Assembly: GCA_003021325.1 (NCBI GenBank)
Contig: PXQM01000052.1
Location: 742 to 6,726 of the forward strand
Origin: Halobacteriales archaeon QH_10_70_21
Lineage (GTDB): Archaea > Halobacteriota > Halobacteria > Halobacteriales > Haloarculaceae
DNA: 5,985 nucleotides
Reading direction: 5' to 3'
Part shown: one piece after another, positions 1 to 5,565 of the stretch
How positions within the stretch are numbered: position 1 is the first letter of the stretch
Layout: every line of letters starts with the position of its first letter
The notes under the pieces: generated by a model
The model's input: only the letters and a program-made list of their open reading frames with translations
What the model was told of the DNA's origin: nothing
Databases searched by the model: none
Position numbers and translations under genes: made by a program

Positions 1-94
1 CGTTGGTGATTATCTCGGGGTCGCCACCTTCCATCACCGCGAACGCGGAGTTGGTGGTACCGAGGTCGATACCGAGAATCTTGTTGCTCGCCAT
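1..94 (-). CDS. dnaK: Molecular chaperone DnaK (Hsp70), N-terminal 31 codons only
   Basis: DnaK is the cytosolic ATP-dependent Hsp70 chaperone, which works with GrpE and DnaJ to fold and rescue proteins. Only its start is here; the gene continues beyond base 1. The ATG at 94-92 opens a reading frame starting [20 protein letters not shown]. Residues 7-15 (LGIDLGTTN) form the phosphate-1 loop of the Hsp70/actin ATPase fold, which is diagnostic for DnaK, and the following text ([11 protein letters not shown]) also matches family N-termini. grpE lies 133 bp upstream on the same strand, the usual partner and order. TATA-like TTTTAA at 123-128 is centred about 31 bp before the ATG, so a very short leader is likely. 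Haloarchaeal DnaK is generally thought to have come from bacteria by transfer. The identification is firm, but nothing can be said about the missing body of the protein. Confidence 0.96.
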   Translation of the reverse strand, partial: MASNKILGIDLGTTNSAFAVMEGGDPEIITN

Positions 95-120
95 GTTGTA
101 CGTAGATACCGGGCTGAACC

Positions 121-130
121 GGTTAAAAGT
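121..130 (-). promoter_or_regulatory. Probable proximal dnaK promoter (TATA box TTTTAA)
   Basis: On the minus strand AACTTTTAACC has a TTTTAA core at 123-128. The core is about 31 bp before the dnaK ATG, so transcription would start about 4-5 nt upstream of the codon, typical of haloarchaeal leaderless or short-leader mRNAs. It overlaps the perfect 8-bp palindrome AACCGGTT at 117-124. This is inferred from sequence and spacing only. Confidence 0.5.
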
Positions 131-182
131 TGCTAGATACGCCGACCCACGGCTCCGGACGAGGGCGTCTCTTCCTGCGGTT

Positions 183-219
183 TTCTCGCCGTCGGTTCTC
201 GCCGACCGGGAGCTATAAA
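183..219 (-). promoter_or_regulatory. Possible distal dnaK promoter with a downstream 13-nt direct repeat
   Basis: A good archaeal TATA box, TTTATA on the minus strand, lies at 214-219, just after the grpE stop. The expected transcription start is near 190, giving a leader of about 96 nt for dnaK. Between the box and that start are two tandem copies of a 13-nt unit at 183-195 and 196-208. They share TTCTCGCCG exactly and 11 of 13 positions overall. A repeat next to a promoter could bind a heat-shock regulator. This is inference; it may simply be a degenerate spacer. Confidence 0.3.
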
Positions 220-227
220 CAGAACCG

Positions 228-926
228 CTATTCGGCCCCGCCGTCCGCGACGGTCACCTGCGCCGGCCGCAGCACCTTTCCCGCCATCTCGTAGCCGGCC
301 CGGTGCAGCTCCGCGACCGTGCCGTCCGGCTGGTCGCTCTCGACGTTCAGGAGCACCTCGTGGCGCGCCGGGTCGACCTCGGTGCCGGGTTCGGGCTCGA
401 TGGGCTCGACGTCCTCGCCGGCCAGCACCTCGTCGAGCTGGCGGAAGGTCGCCTCGACGCCACCGCGGATGTCGGCGTCGGCGTCCTGCTCGAGGGCGCG
501 GTCGAGGTTGTCCCGCACCTCGACGAGCTCCTCGACGAGCCCCTCGGTCGCGCGCTCCCGCACCTCCTCGCGGCGCTTCTCCTGGCGCTTCTTGTAGTTC
601 TGGAACTCGGCGGCCTTCCGCTTGAGCCGGTCCTCGAGGTCGTCCCGTTCGGCCTCGAGCGCCTCGAGCTCGAGCTCCAGGCGCTCGACCTCCCGGCGGA
701 GCTCGACGATTTCGGTCGCGACCGTCTCGGCGTCGCCGTCGGCGACGCGCTCGGCGACCTCGTCGACGGACTCCTGTGCCGCCTCGTCGGCCAGCTCGTC
801 GAGCTCGGCCTCGAGGTCCGTCTCCGCTCCCGGCTCGCCGTCGGCTCCGGTCCCAGGGGCGTCTCCGTCCGGCTCCCCGCCGTCGGCGTCGGTCGATCCG
901 ACGGTCTCGCCCTGCTCGTCGCTCAT
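228..926 (-). CDS. grpE: Nucleotide exchange factor GrpE
   Basis: GrpE is the cytosolic co-chaperone that dimerises and releases ADP from DnaK. The 232-residue protein has the expected layout. Residues 1-70 are a low-complexity tail rich in Asp, Glu and Gly, probably disordered. Residues 72-112 form a Leu/Glu/Arg heptad coiled coil ending in the family text [10 protein letters not shown] (105-114). A helical segment with NLDRALE (140-146) follows. The C-terminal beta-wing domain carries DPARHEVL (185-192) and the GrpE signature [16 protein letters not shown] (211-226). The long acidic N-terminus makes it a little longer than bacterial GrpE (about 200 residues), which is normal for halophiles. 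The ATG at 926 is supported by TTATT at 951-955, 27 bp upstream. dnaK follows on the same strand and an XPB helicase is divergent. Identification is firm. Confidence 0.96.
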   Translation of the reverse strand: MSDEQGETVGSTDADGGEPDGDAPGTGADGEPGAETDLEAELDELADEAAQESVDEVAERVADGDAETVATEIVELRREVERLELELEALEAERDDLEDRLKRKAAEFQNYKKRQEKRREEVRERATEGLVEELVEVRDNLDRALEQDADADIRGGVEATFRQLDEVLAGEDVEPIEPEPGTEVDPARHEVLLNVESDQPDGTVAELHRAGYEMAGKVLRPAQVTVADGGAE

Positions 927-948
927 GTCCGAGCCGAACCGTTCCGCG

Positions 949-957
949 CCAATAAGG
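949..957 (-). promoter_or_regulatory. Probable grpE promoter (leaderless)
   Basis: The minus strand reads CCTTATTGG with the AT-rich core at 951-955. Its centre is 27 bp before the grpE ATG, so the message would begin at or next to the start codon. No Shine-Dalgarno sequence precedes the ATG, which agrees with a leaderless mRNA. The box itself is a weak match to TTTAWA. Confidence 0.4.
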
Positions 958-978
958 GTTGAGAAACCGCCGCGCCGG

Positions 979-997
979 CGTCGGAGTTAAGCCGACG
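979..997 (+). promoter_or_regulatory. Helicase promoter inside an inverted repeat
   Basis: Six-base arms CGTCGG (979-984) and CCGACG (992-997) are perfect inverted copies flanking the spacer AGTTAAG. The TTAA core is the only AT-rich patch here on the plus strand. AGTTAA (985-990) is centred 27-28 bp before the GTG at 1015, so it fits a TATA box for a leaderless helicase mRNA. A dimeric protein bound to the arms would cover the TATA box. The promoter role is inferred from spacing and the operator role from symmetry. Confidence 0.42.
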
Positions 998-1014
998 GGC
1001 CCGCGAGGAGGAGC

Positions 1015-2400
1015 GTGGTCAGGCTCCGGTACGACGAGGGGACGATACGCGTCGACGGCGCGGACGCCGACGCCCTCGGGACGCTGTCGTTCGTGCGCCG
1101 CGACGACCGCTCGGAGAGCCGCCGCGCCCCCGCACACCGGTACGCCTTCCTCCGGGAGACCTGCCTCGACCGCGGCCTCCAGCTCGAGGACGAGGTCCTG
1201 TCGGCGCCGGCGGTCGGGGAGCTGACGACCGACTACGAGCTCCGGGGGTACCAGGCCGAGGCGCTCTCGGCGTGGCGCGAGGCCGGCGACCGCGGGGTCG
1301 TCGAACTCCCGACCGGCAGCGGCAAGACGGTCATCGGTATCGGCGCGATGGTCGAGCTGGGGGTCCCGGCGCTCGTCGTGGTCCCGACCATCGACCTCCT
1401 CGAGCAGTGGGAGCGGGAGCTCGCCGCGGAGTTCGACCGGCCCGTCGGTCGGCTCGGCGGCGGCGAACAGCGCGTCGAGCCGATAACCGTCGCCACCTAC
1501 GACTCGGCGTACCTCCGGGCGGACGAGCTCGGCGACCGGTTCGGCCTGCTCGTCTTCGACGAGGTCCACCACCTCGGCGGCGAGGGCTACCGGGACGTCG
1601 CCCGCCTGATGGCCGCGCCGGCCAGGCTCGGGCTCACCGCGACCTTCGAGCGACCGGACGGCGCCCACGAGGTGATCGAGGAACTGGTCGGCCCGGTCGT
1701 CTACCGGCTCGACGCCGACGACCTCGCCGGCGAGCACCTCGCCGACTACGATATCAAGCGCCTCGAGGTCGAGCTGACGCCGGAGGAGCGCGAGCGCTAC
1801 GAGGCCCACCAGGGCACCTTCACCGACTACCTCCGGGAGTCGGGCCTCCAGCTGCGCAGCGGCAGCGACTACCGGGAGCTGGTCAAGCGGTCGGGCTCGG
1901 ACCCCCGGGCCCGGGAGGCGCTCCTGGCCAAGCAGCGCGCCCGCGAGGTGATGATGAACGCCGAGGGGAAGCTGACCGTGCTGGGCGAAATCCTCGAGCG
2001 GCACCGGGAGGACCGGGTCATCGTCTTCACCGCCCACACCGACCTCGTCTACGACATCGCCGACCGGTTCCTGATTCCGCCGGTCACCAACGAGACGGGG
2101 GCGGCCGAGCGCCGCGAGATACTCGAGCGGTTCCGCCGCGGGGACTACTCCCGGGTGGTGACGGCGAACGTCCTCGACGAGGGCGTCGACGTCCCGGACG
2201 CCAACGTCGCGGTCGTGCTGTCGGGCTCGGGCTCCGAGCGGGAGTTCACACAGCGGCTCGGGCGGGTCCTCCGGCCGAAGGGCGGCGACGCCCCCGCGGG
2301 GTCCGGGCCCGGGAAACGCCCGCGCGCCGGCCGCGCGCTGCTGTACGAGGTGGTCACCAGCGGGACGGCCGAAGAGCGGGTGTCGCGGCGCCGGCGCTGA
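1015..2400 (+). CDS. XPB/Rad25-type superfamily 2 DNA helicase
   Basis: This is an archaeal homologue of XPB, a 3'-5' ATP-dependent DNA translocase linked to DNA unwinding in repair and transcription. The 461 residues cover the usual archaeal length. Residues 1-70 match the N-terminal damage-recognition domain. RecA domain 1 has LRGYQ (76-80), Walker A PTGSGKT (99-105), motif Ia VVPTIDLLEQW (122-132), motif II DEVHH (182-186) and motif III LGLTAT (205-210). A thumb-like insert lies at about 250-315. RecA domain 2 has IVFTAHTD (336-343), motif V VLDEGVDVPDANVAV (387-401) and motif VI QRLGRVLRPK (413-422). The RED motif that normally follows motif III reads RPD (213-215). The start is GTG at 1015, with a TATA-like core 27 bp upstream and also a purine-rich GAGGAGGAG at 1005-1013. 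A Bax1-type nuclease, a common partner, is not next to it. Archaeal XPB activity comes from homologues, not from this sequence. Confidence 0.93.
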   Translation: MVRLRYDEGTIRVDGADADALGTLSFVRRDDRSESRRAPAHRYAFLRETCLDRGLQLEDEVLSAPAVGELTTDYELRGYQAEALSAWREAGDRGVVELPTGSGKTVIGIGAMVELGVPALVVVPTIDLLEQWERELAAEFDRPVGRLGGGEQRVEPITVATYDSAYLRADELGDRFGLLVFDEVHHLGGEGYRDVARLMAAPARLGLTATFERPDGAHEVIEELVGPVVYRLDADDLAGEHLADYDIKRLEVELTPEERERYEAHQGTFTDYLRESGLQLRSGSDYRELVKRSGSDPRAREALLAKQRAREVMMNAEGKLTVLGEILERHREDRVIVFTAHTDLVYDIADRFLIPPVTNETGAAERREILERFRRGDYSRVVTANVLDEGVDVPDANVAVVLSGSGSEREFTQRLGRVLRPKGGDAPAGSGPGKRPRAGRALLYEVVTSGTAEERVSRRRR

Positions 2401-2440
2401 GGCCGACGCGCCTCTGCCGGTCGGGAACCTCTCTCCGGTC

Positions 2441-2800
2441 GTGGCCCCACCGGCCTCGTCGTTCCTGGACGCCCGCGTCGTTGCTGCCCTCTGCCTGCAG
2501 GTCGCCGGCTACGCGGCGCTGCTCGCACCCTCCCTGCCCGGTACTCCCTCCGTGGTGGTCGACGCGGTGACCCGCGCGCCGCCCGTCGTCCTGATGCCGC
2601 TCGCGATTCCCGCCATGCCTTCGACCATCGCCGTCGGTGCCGCCCCCGGTGCCGTCGGACCGGCACCCGAGTCGATACCCGCCAGCGTCCTGGCCCGCGG
2701 TGACGTGCTCTTCTTCGCCAGCGCCCACATCGTCGGCGTGGCGGCCGCCTGGGCAGACCGGAACCGAGGGCGGCTGATACTGCCGGACGTAACTACCTGA
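2441..2800 (+). CDS. Small predicted membrane protein, unknown function
   Basis: I do not recognise a family. The 119-residue product has hydrophobic stretches at about 12-30, 46-68 and 88-105, which suggests two or three membrane segments. They are joined by a Pro/Gly/Ala-rich linker (about 66-82), and the tail is short and charged (DRNRGR, 106-111). Third codon positions are strongly GC-biased like the neighbouring genes, which supports a real coding region. The start is uncertain: GTG at 2441 has no ribosome site or TATA box, and the first in-frame ATG is far inside (residue 52). It begins 40 bp after the helicase stop on the same strand, so transcription from the helicase promoter is likely. 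It ends 31 bp before the convergent regulator gene. No functional link with the helicase is visible. Confidence 0.6.
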   Translation: MAPPASSFLDARVVAALCLQVAGYAALLAPSLPGTPSVVVDAVTRAPPVVLMPLAIPAMPSTIAVGAAPGAVGPAPESIPASVLARGDVLFFASAHIVGVAAAWADRNRGRLILPDVTT

Positions 2801-2831
2801 ATCCTGCGCTGGGCCGCAATCACTCGTACGA

Positions 2832-3494
2832 CTACCCGCCGCCGAGCACGGCGTCGAGGAGCTTCGACTCGGCCTTCCGGAGGTGTTCGGCGGCCGTGCT
2901 CGGCGCACAGCCCATGGCCGCCGCGACGTCCTCGTGGCTGGCCGTCCGCGGCACCTCGTAGTAGCCAAGCTCGAGCCCGGTCCGGGCAGCCTCCCGCTGT
3001 CTGTCGCTCAGCACGGCCGCCCGGAGCCCCGGCAGCCCGGACATCCCGCCCACCTTCCGGACCCCGACGCCGATGAAATCGGGAACGAGCTCGACCGCAG
3101 CGTCGATCTCCCCGGCCGGACCGAACGCCGAGAACGAGACGGTCCCGTCCGGCTCGTAGACCACCGGCGGGACGACCACTGCCGTACCCGCGGCGAGCAC
3201 CTCGAACATCTCGCGGGCCGCCGGCGTCAGCTCGTCCCGGACGTACGCGTAGAATTCCCCCTCGCCCGTCCGGGAGAGCTCGTAGCCGACGACCTGCGGA
3301 ACCCCCTCGACGGCCGCCGCGAACCGGTCGGCGTCCCCCTCGACGTGGTGCATGATGCCGAGCTCCTCGCCGGTGAAGTTCCACTGCAGCGCCGTCGCCC
3401 GCTCGACGCAGTCGGCGTTGCTCAGCAGGTCGTACATCGGGTGGATGTCGGCCTCGCGACCGCCGGCGTCGAGCGTCAGTCGGACGTGCTGCAT
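2832..3494 (-). CDS. Bat-type HTH_10 transcriptional regulator
   Basis: This is a haloarchaeal DNA-binding regulator of the bacterio-opsin-activator (Bat/DmsR-like) type. The 220-residue protein has a mixed alpha/beta N-terminal sensor-like region (about 1-155) of the kind these regulators share. The C-terminal HTH_10 domain (about 162-213) shows the hallmark LSDRQREAARTGLELGYYEV (162-181), followed by ASHEDVAAAMGCAPSTAAEHLRK. The HTH text is diagnostic for the family, but the ligand and targets cannot be read. I chose ATG at 3494 because TTTAAC on the minus strand lies about 27 bp upstream and the protein then starts like its relatives (MQHVRLTL). The frame stays open further upstream only because of GC bias. 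It is divergent from an NAD-binding oxidoreductase with 85 bp between them, so it may control that gene, itself, or both. Confidence 0.88.
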   Translation of the reverse strand: MQHVRLTLDAGGREADIHPMYDLLSNADCVERATALQWNFTGEELGIMHHVEGDADRFAAAVEGVPQVVGYELSRTGEGEFYAYVRDELTPAAREMFEVLAAGTAVVVPPVVYEPDGTVSFSAFGPAGEIDAAVELVPDFIGVGVRKVGGMSGLPGLRAAVLSDRQREAARTGLELGYYEVPRTASHEDVAAAMGCAPSTAAEHLRKAESKLLDAVLGGG

Positions 3495-3512
3495 GCCGCC
3501 GGCATCGGGCGC

Positions 3513-3528
3513 CCTGTAGTTAAACAGG
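3513..3528 (-). promoter_or_regulatory. Regulator promoter inside an inverted repeat
   Basis: Perfect 5-bp arms CCTGT (3513-3517) and ACAGG (3524-3528) flank AGTTAA. On the minus strand this gives GTTTAACT, a TATA box centred about 27 bp before the ATG at 3494. The arrangement fits a leaderless regulator mRNA with an operator over its own TATA box, possibly autoregulation. It is the only AT-rich patch in the divergent intergenic region, so it could also serve the plus-strand gene with a leader of about 30 nt. Confidence 0.42.
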
Positions 3529-3579
3529 CCGGACGGATTCGGCAGCAGCCACTCGACGCCACGCGCCGAACGGTCGCCC

Positions 3580-4560
3580 ATGGACGTATTCGTGACCGGC
3601 TCGACCGGTGTACTCGGCTCCCGGCTGGTATCGTTGCTCGCCGACCGCGGCCACGACGTCGCCGGGCTTGTCCGCGACGACGAGGGGGCCGCCCGCGTCG
3701 AGGCGCGCGGCGGAACTCCGGCCGCAGGGGACGTCCTCGAGCCGGCGACGCTGACCGGGGCCGCCGACGCCGACGTCGTCGTCCACGCCGCGACCGCTAT
3801 CCCGACGTCGACGAGGCCGACCGACGAGGAGTGGGCGCGCAACGACCGCGTCCGGCTGGAGGGGGCCCGCAACCTGGTCGACGTCGCGGGCGAGGGCGCC
3901 GACCGGTTCGTCTTCCCGAGCGTCGTGTGGGTCGCCCGACAGCCGGACGGGTCGGCGTTCGACGAGACCGCCGACCGGCACCCGGACCGCGCGACCCGGT
4001 CGGCGGCCGGGACCGAGGACCTCCTGCTCGAGGCCGGCGAAACGCACGGGTTCGAGCCGACCGTCCTGCGGTTGGGGTTCCTCTACGGGCCGGACGCCGC
4101 GCACACGCGCCGGTGGGGCCGGATGCTCCTGGAAGGGCGCCTCCCGGTTGTCGGCGGCGGGTTGCTTGGCCGCCGGGACGCCGTCTTCTCCCTCCTCCAC
4201 GCCGACGATGCCGGGCGCGCGCTCGCCGACGCGGTCGAGGCGGACGCCTCGGGCCGCTACCACGTCGTCGACGACGAACCGGTGGCCGTCGCGACCGTCC
4301 TGCAGGAGCTCGCCGACCGGCTCGAGGCGCCCTCGCCCCGCCGGGTACCCGCCTGGCTGGCACGGTTCTTCGTCGGGCAGGTGACCGCCAGGACCCTGTC
4401 CTCGCCGATGCCGACGACGAACGAACGGTTCGCCGCCGACGCCGGGTGGACGCCGGTGTACCCCACCTACCGCGCAGGGCTCCGGCAGGTCGTCGAGACG
4501 TGGCTGGCCGAGGGGACGCTCCGGGAGACCGCAGACGGCCTCGAGTGGGCGGCAGAGTAG
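3580..4560 (+). CDS. NAD(P)-binding extended SDR (epimerase/dehydratase family), catalytic dyad absent
   Basis: The protein is an NAD-dependent epimerase/dehydratase-like Rossmann protein of 326 residues, a normal length for extended SDRs. The N-terminus has the nucleotide motif TGSTGVLG (6-13, GxxGxxG), then GDVLEP (50-55) and VVVHAAT (66-72) at the expected strand ends. Ser114 sits in the usual FPS position, and RLGFLYGP (164-171) resembles the family R-x-x-x-x-Y-G-P motif. HADDAGRA (207-214) also matches. The YxxxK catalytic pair is missing: the aligned stretch reads ATRSAAGTED (138-147), with Ala where Tyr and Lys would be. It may therefore bind NAD(P) without classical SDR chemistry, or belong to an atypical group such as NDUFA9-like proteins. 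The substrate is unknown. It is divergent from a Bat-type regulator, and ATG 3580 has no clear SD sequence or TATA box at -27. Confidence 0.85.
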   Translation: MDVFVTGSTGVLGSRLVSLLADRGHDVAGLVRDDEGAARVEARGGTPAAGDVLEPATLTGAADADVVVHAATAIPTSTRPTDEEWARNDRVRLEGARNLVDVAGEGADRFVFPSVVWVARQPDGSAFDETADRHPDRATRSAAGTEDLLLEAGETHGFEPTVLRLGFLYGPDAAHTRRWGRMLLEGRLPVVGGGLLGRRDAVFSLLHADDAGRALADAVEADASGRYHVVDDEPVAVATVLQELADRLEAPSPRRVPAWLARFFVGQVTARTLSSPMPTTNERFAADAGWTPVYPTYRAGLRQVVETWLAEGTLRETADGLEWAAE

Positions 4561-4579
4561 CCCCCGACGCCCGAGGGGG
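4561..4579 (+). terminator. Possible GC hairpin after the SDR gene
   Basis: CCCCC (4561-4565), directly after the stop codon, can pair with GGGGG (4575-4579) across a 9-nt loop. No T-run follows. It could mark a transcript 3' end or only a processing site. Support is weak in such GC-rich DNA. Confidence 0.2.
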
Positions 4580-4617
4580 TCGAAACGCCCAACCGGTCGG
4601 CGGTCCTCGCGGCGTCC

Positions 4618-4884
4618 ATGGGCGAGCAGACGACGGCGCTCAGCAAGCGCGAGGGGTGGCGCAGCGAGGGGTACGCCGCTCGCGTCCACTACGAGGGTGC
4701 GACCGAGCAGTACAGCGTCGAGTACTACGAACCGACCGGGGTGGTCGTCTACTGGCAGGTTCGCGGCGACGGCGAGGCGGTACCAGTCGGCCGGGAGTCG
4801 GTGCCGGGGCCGCTGCGCGAGCGCATCCGTGCGGACCTCTCGGCCGCCGGCGTCGACCCGGCCGTCGAGCGGGACCCGCTGTAA
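4618..4884 (+). CDS. Small conserved-looking haloarchaeal protein, unknown function
   Basis: The 88-residue soluble protein looks like the short single-domain hypotheticals common in Halobacteria. Its function is unknown and the family name is not certain to me. The text suggests a small beta sheet followed by a helix: alternating strands at about 18-26 (EGYAARVHY), 31-38 (QYSVEYYE) and 42-49 (VVVYWQVR), then a charged helix at about 62-77 (PGPLRERIRADLSAAG). It is rich in aromatic residues (Tyr, Trp) and acidic overall. There is no signal peptide, membrane segment or cysteine. ATG 4618 is the natural start. It lies 57 bp after the SDR gene on the same strand with no clear TATA box at -27, so cotranscription is possible. 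It converges with the VTT membrane gene, 6 bp away. Confidence 0.75.
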   Translation: MGEQTTALSKREGWRSEGYAARVHYEGATEQYSVEYYEPTGVVVYWQVRGDGEAVPVGRESVPGPLRERIRADLSAAGVDPAVERDPL

Positions 4885-4890
4885 CCCCGG

Positions 4891-5478
4891 TCACAGAAGC
4901 GACAGCGACCCGCCGACGACGGTGATGACGACCAGGTAGCGCCCGACGCTGCCCGCGAACGTCGCCAGCGCGAACTTCAGGTCGTCCTCCTCGAGGACCG
5001 CGAACGCGTACACCGAGAGGGTGTCGGGGAAGAAGGGCACACAGAGCGCGAGCGCGAGGCCGAGGTAGCCCCACTTCCGGGCGATCTCGACGGTCTGCTT
5101 CTCCGACCACTTCACGACGTCGAAGCGGGAGCGCCGCAGCCAGGCGACGACCGGCCCGGACTCCTTGACGCCCTTGCCGACCCGGAAGGCGACGACGCTG
5201 CCGGCCGCCTTCCCGACCGAGCTCACGATGACGATGAGCGACAGCGACGCGGGGTAGGACAGCCCGAGGTCAAGCGGCGCGACCAGGACTATCTCGCTCG
5301 GCCCGGGGAGGATGAACGCGATGAGAAACGAGTAGACGAAGATGATGCCGAGCCCCGGCCAGCCGGTCGCGCCCTCGACCAGCCGCTGGATGGTCCTGGT
5401 GGCCTCGTGGAACACCAGGGGCTGTGCCAGGTCGACCGCGAGGACGATGTCGATGAGAAGCGGCAGCCGGTCCGTCAC
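4891..5478 (-). CDS. DedA/YqaA-like VTT-domain membrane protein
   Basis: This is a 195-residue integral membrane protein of the VTT (SNARE-associated Golgi/DedA) superfamily, whose members are tied to membrane homeostasis and lipid handling. Hydrophobic segments lie at about 42-58, 75-98, 137-160 and 168-190. The re-entrant-loop text FILPGPSEIVL (55-65) has the Pro and Glu typical of the family. GKAAGSVVAFRVGK (89-102), PFFPD (148-152) and FAGSVGRYL (174-182, Gly and Arg as in DedA proteins) also fit. The start is GTG at 5478, since no in-frame ATG exists; a shorter start is possible. It begins 87 bp after the aCPSF1 stop on the same strand, with no AT-rich box in between, so it may depend on the upstream promoter. 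Substrate and physiological role are unknown here. Confidence 0.83.
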   Translation of the reverse strand: MTDRLPLLIDIVLAVDLAQPLVFHEATRTIQRLVEGATGWPGLGIIFVYSFLIAFILPGPSEIVLVAPLDLGLSYPASLSLIVIVSSVGKAAGSVVAFRVGKGVKESGPVVAWLRRSRFDVVKWSEKQTVEIARKWGYLGLALALCVPFFPDTLSVYAFAVLEEDDLKFALATFAGSVGRYLVVITVVGGSLSLL

Positions 5479-5486
5479 GGTCGTGT

Positions 5487-5500
5487 GGCACGGGCGTGCC
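5487..5500. repeat. 14-bp palindrome upstream of the VTT gene
   Basis: GGCACG and CGTGCC are perfect inverted 6-bp arms around a GG centre, 9-22 bp before the GTG start of the VTT gene. It could be an operator or an RNA hairpin around the start. The tiny centre makes a stable hairpin with all six pairs unlikely, and chance is plausible in GC-rich DNA. Confidence 0.3.
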
Positions 5501-5544
5501 GTCGGGTGCGGCGGGCGTCTGTCCCACGGGCGGGAATCGTCACT

Positions 5545-5563
5545 ACCGACGGCTCCGTTCGGT
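5545..5563 (-). terminator. Possible hairpin just after the aCPSF1 stop
   Basis: On the minus strand, 2 nt beyond the stop codon, ACCGA can pair with TCGGT, and an inner CG/CG pair closes a GAGC loop with one bulged A. No T-run follows, so this is not a standard archaeal terminator. It may be a 3'-UTR structure or a processing signal between aCPSF1 and the VTT gene. Confidence 0.22.
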
Positions 5564-5565
5564 GG

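Noticed and set aside
650..700. Repeated CTCGAG-like units in grpE as a DNA repeat
   Set aside because: They encode the Leu/Glu heptads of the GrpE coiled coil, which explains the periodicity.
133..2037. A 634-codon open frame on the minus strand antisense to the helicase and overlapping grpE
   Set aside because: It is out of frame with grpE on the same strand, has the Arg/Gly/Ala-rich low-complexity composition of a GC-rich shadow frame, and overlaps two firmly identified genes.
2801..2831. Short inverted repeat (TGCG/CGCA at 2805-2818) as a terminator between convergent genes
   Set aside because: The stem is only 4 bp with no T-run on either strand; this is expected by chance.
3495..3872. 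N-terminal extension of the Bat-type regulator upstream of ATG 3494
   Set aside because: The extension is Ser/Arg/Thr-rich, overlaps the divergent SDR gene, and would ignore the promoter spaced correctly for ATG 3494.
2883..4925. A 680-codon open frame on the plus strand spanning the regulator, SDR and hypothetical genes
   Set aside because: It is Arg/Gly-rich with no recognisable domain, and it covers three well supported genes in other frames; stop codons are rare in this base composition.
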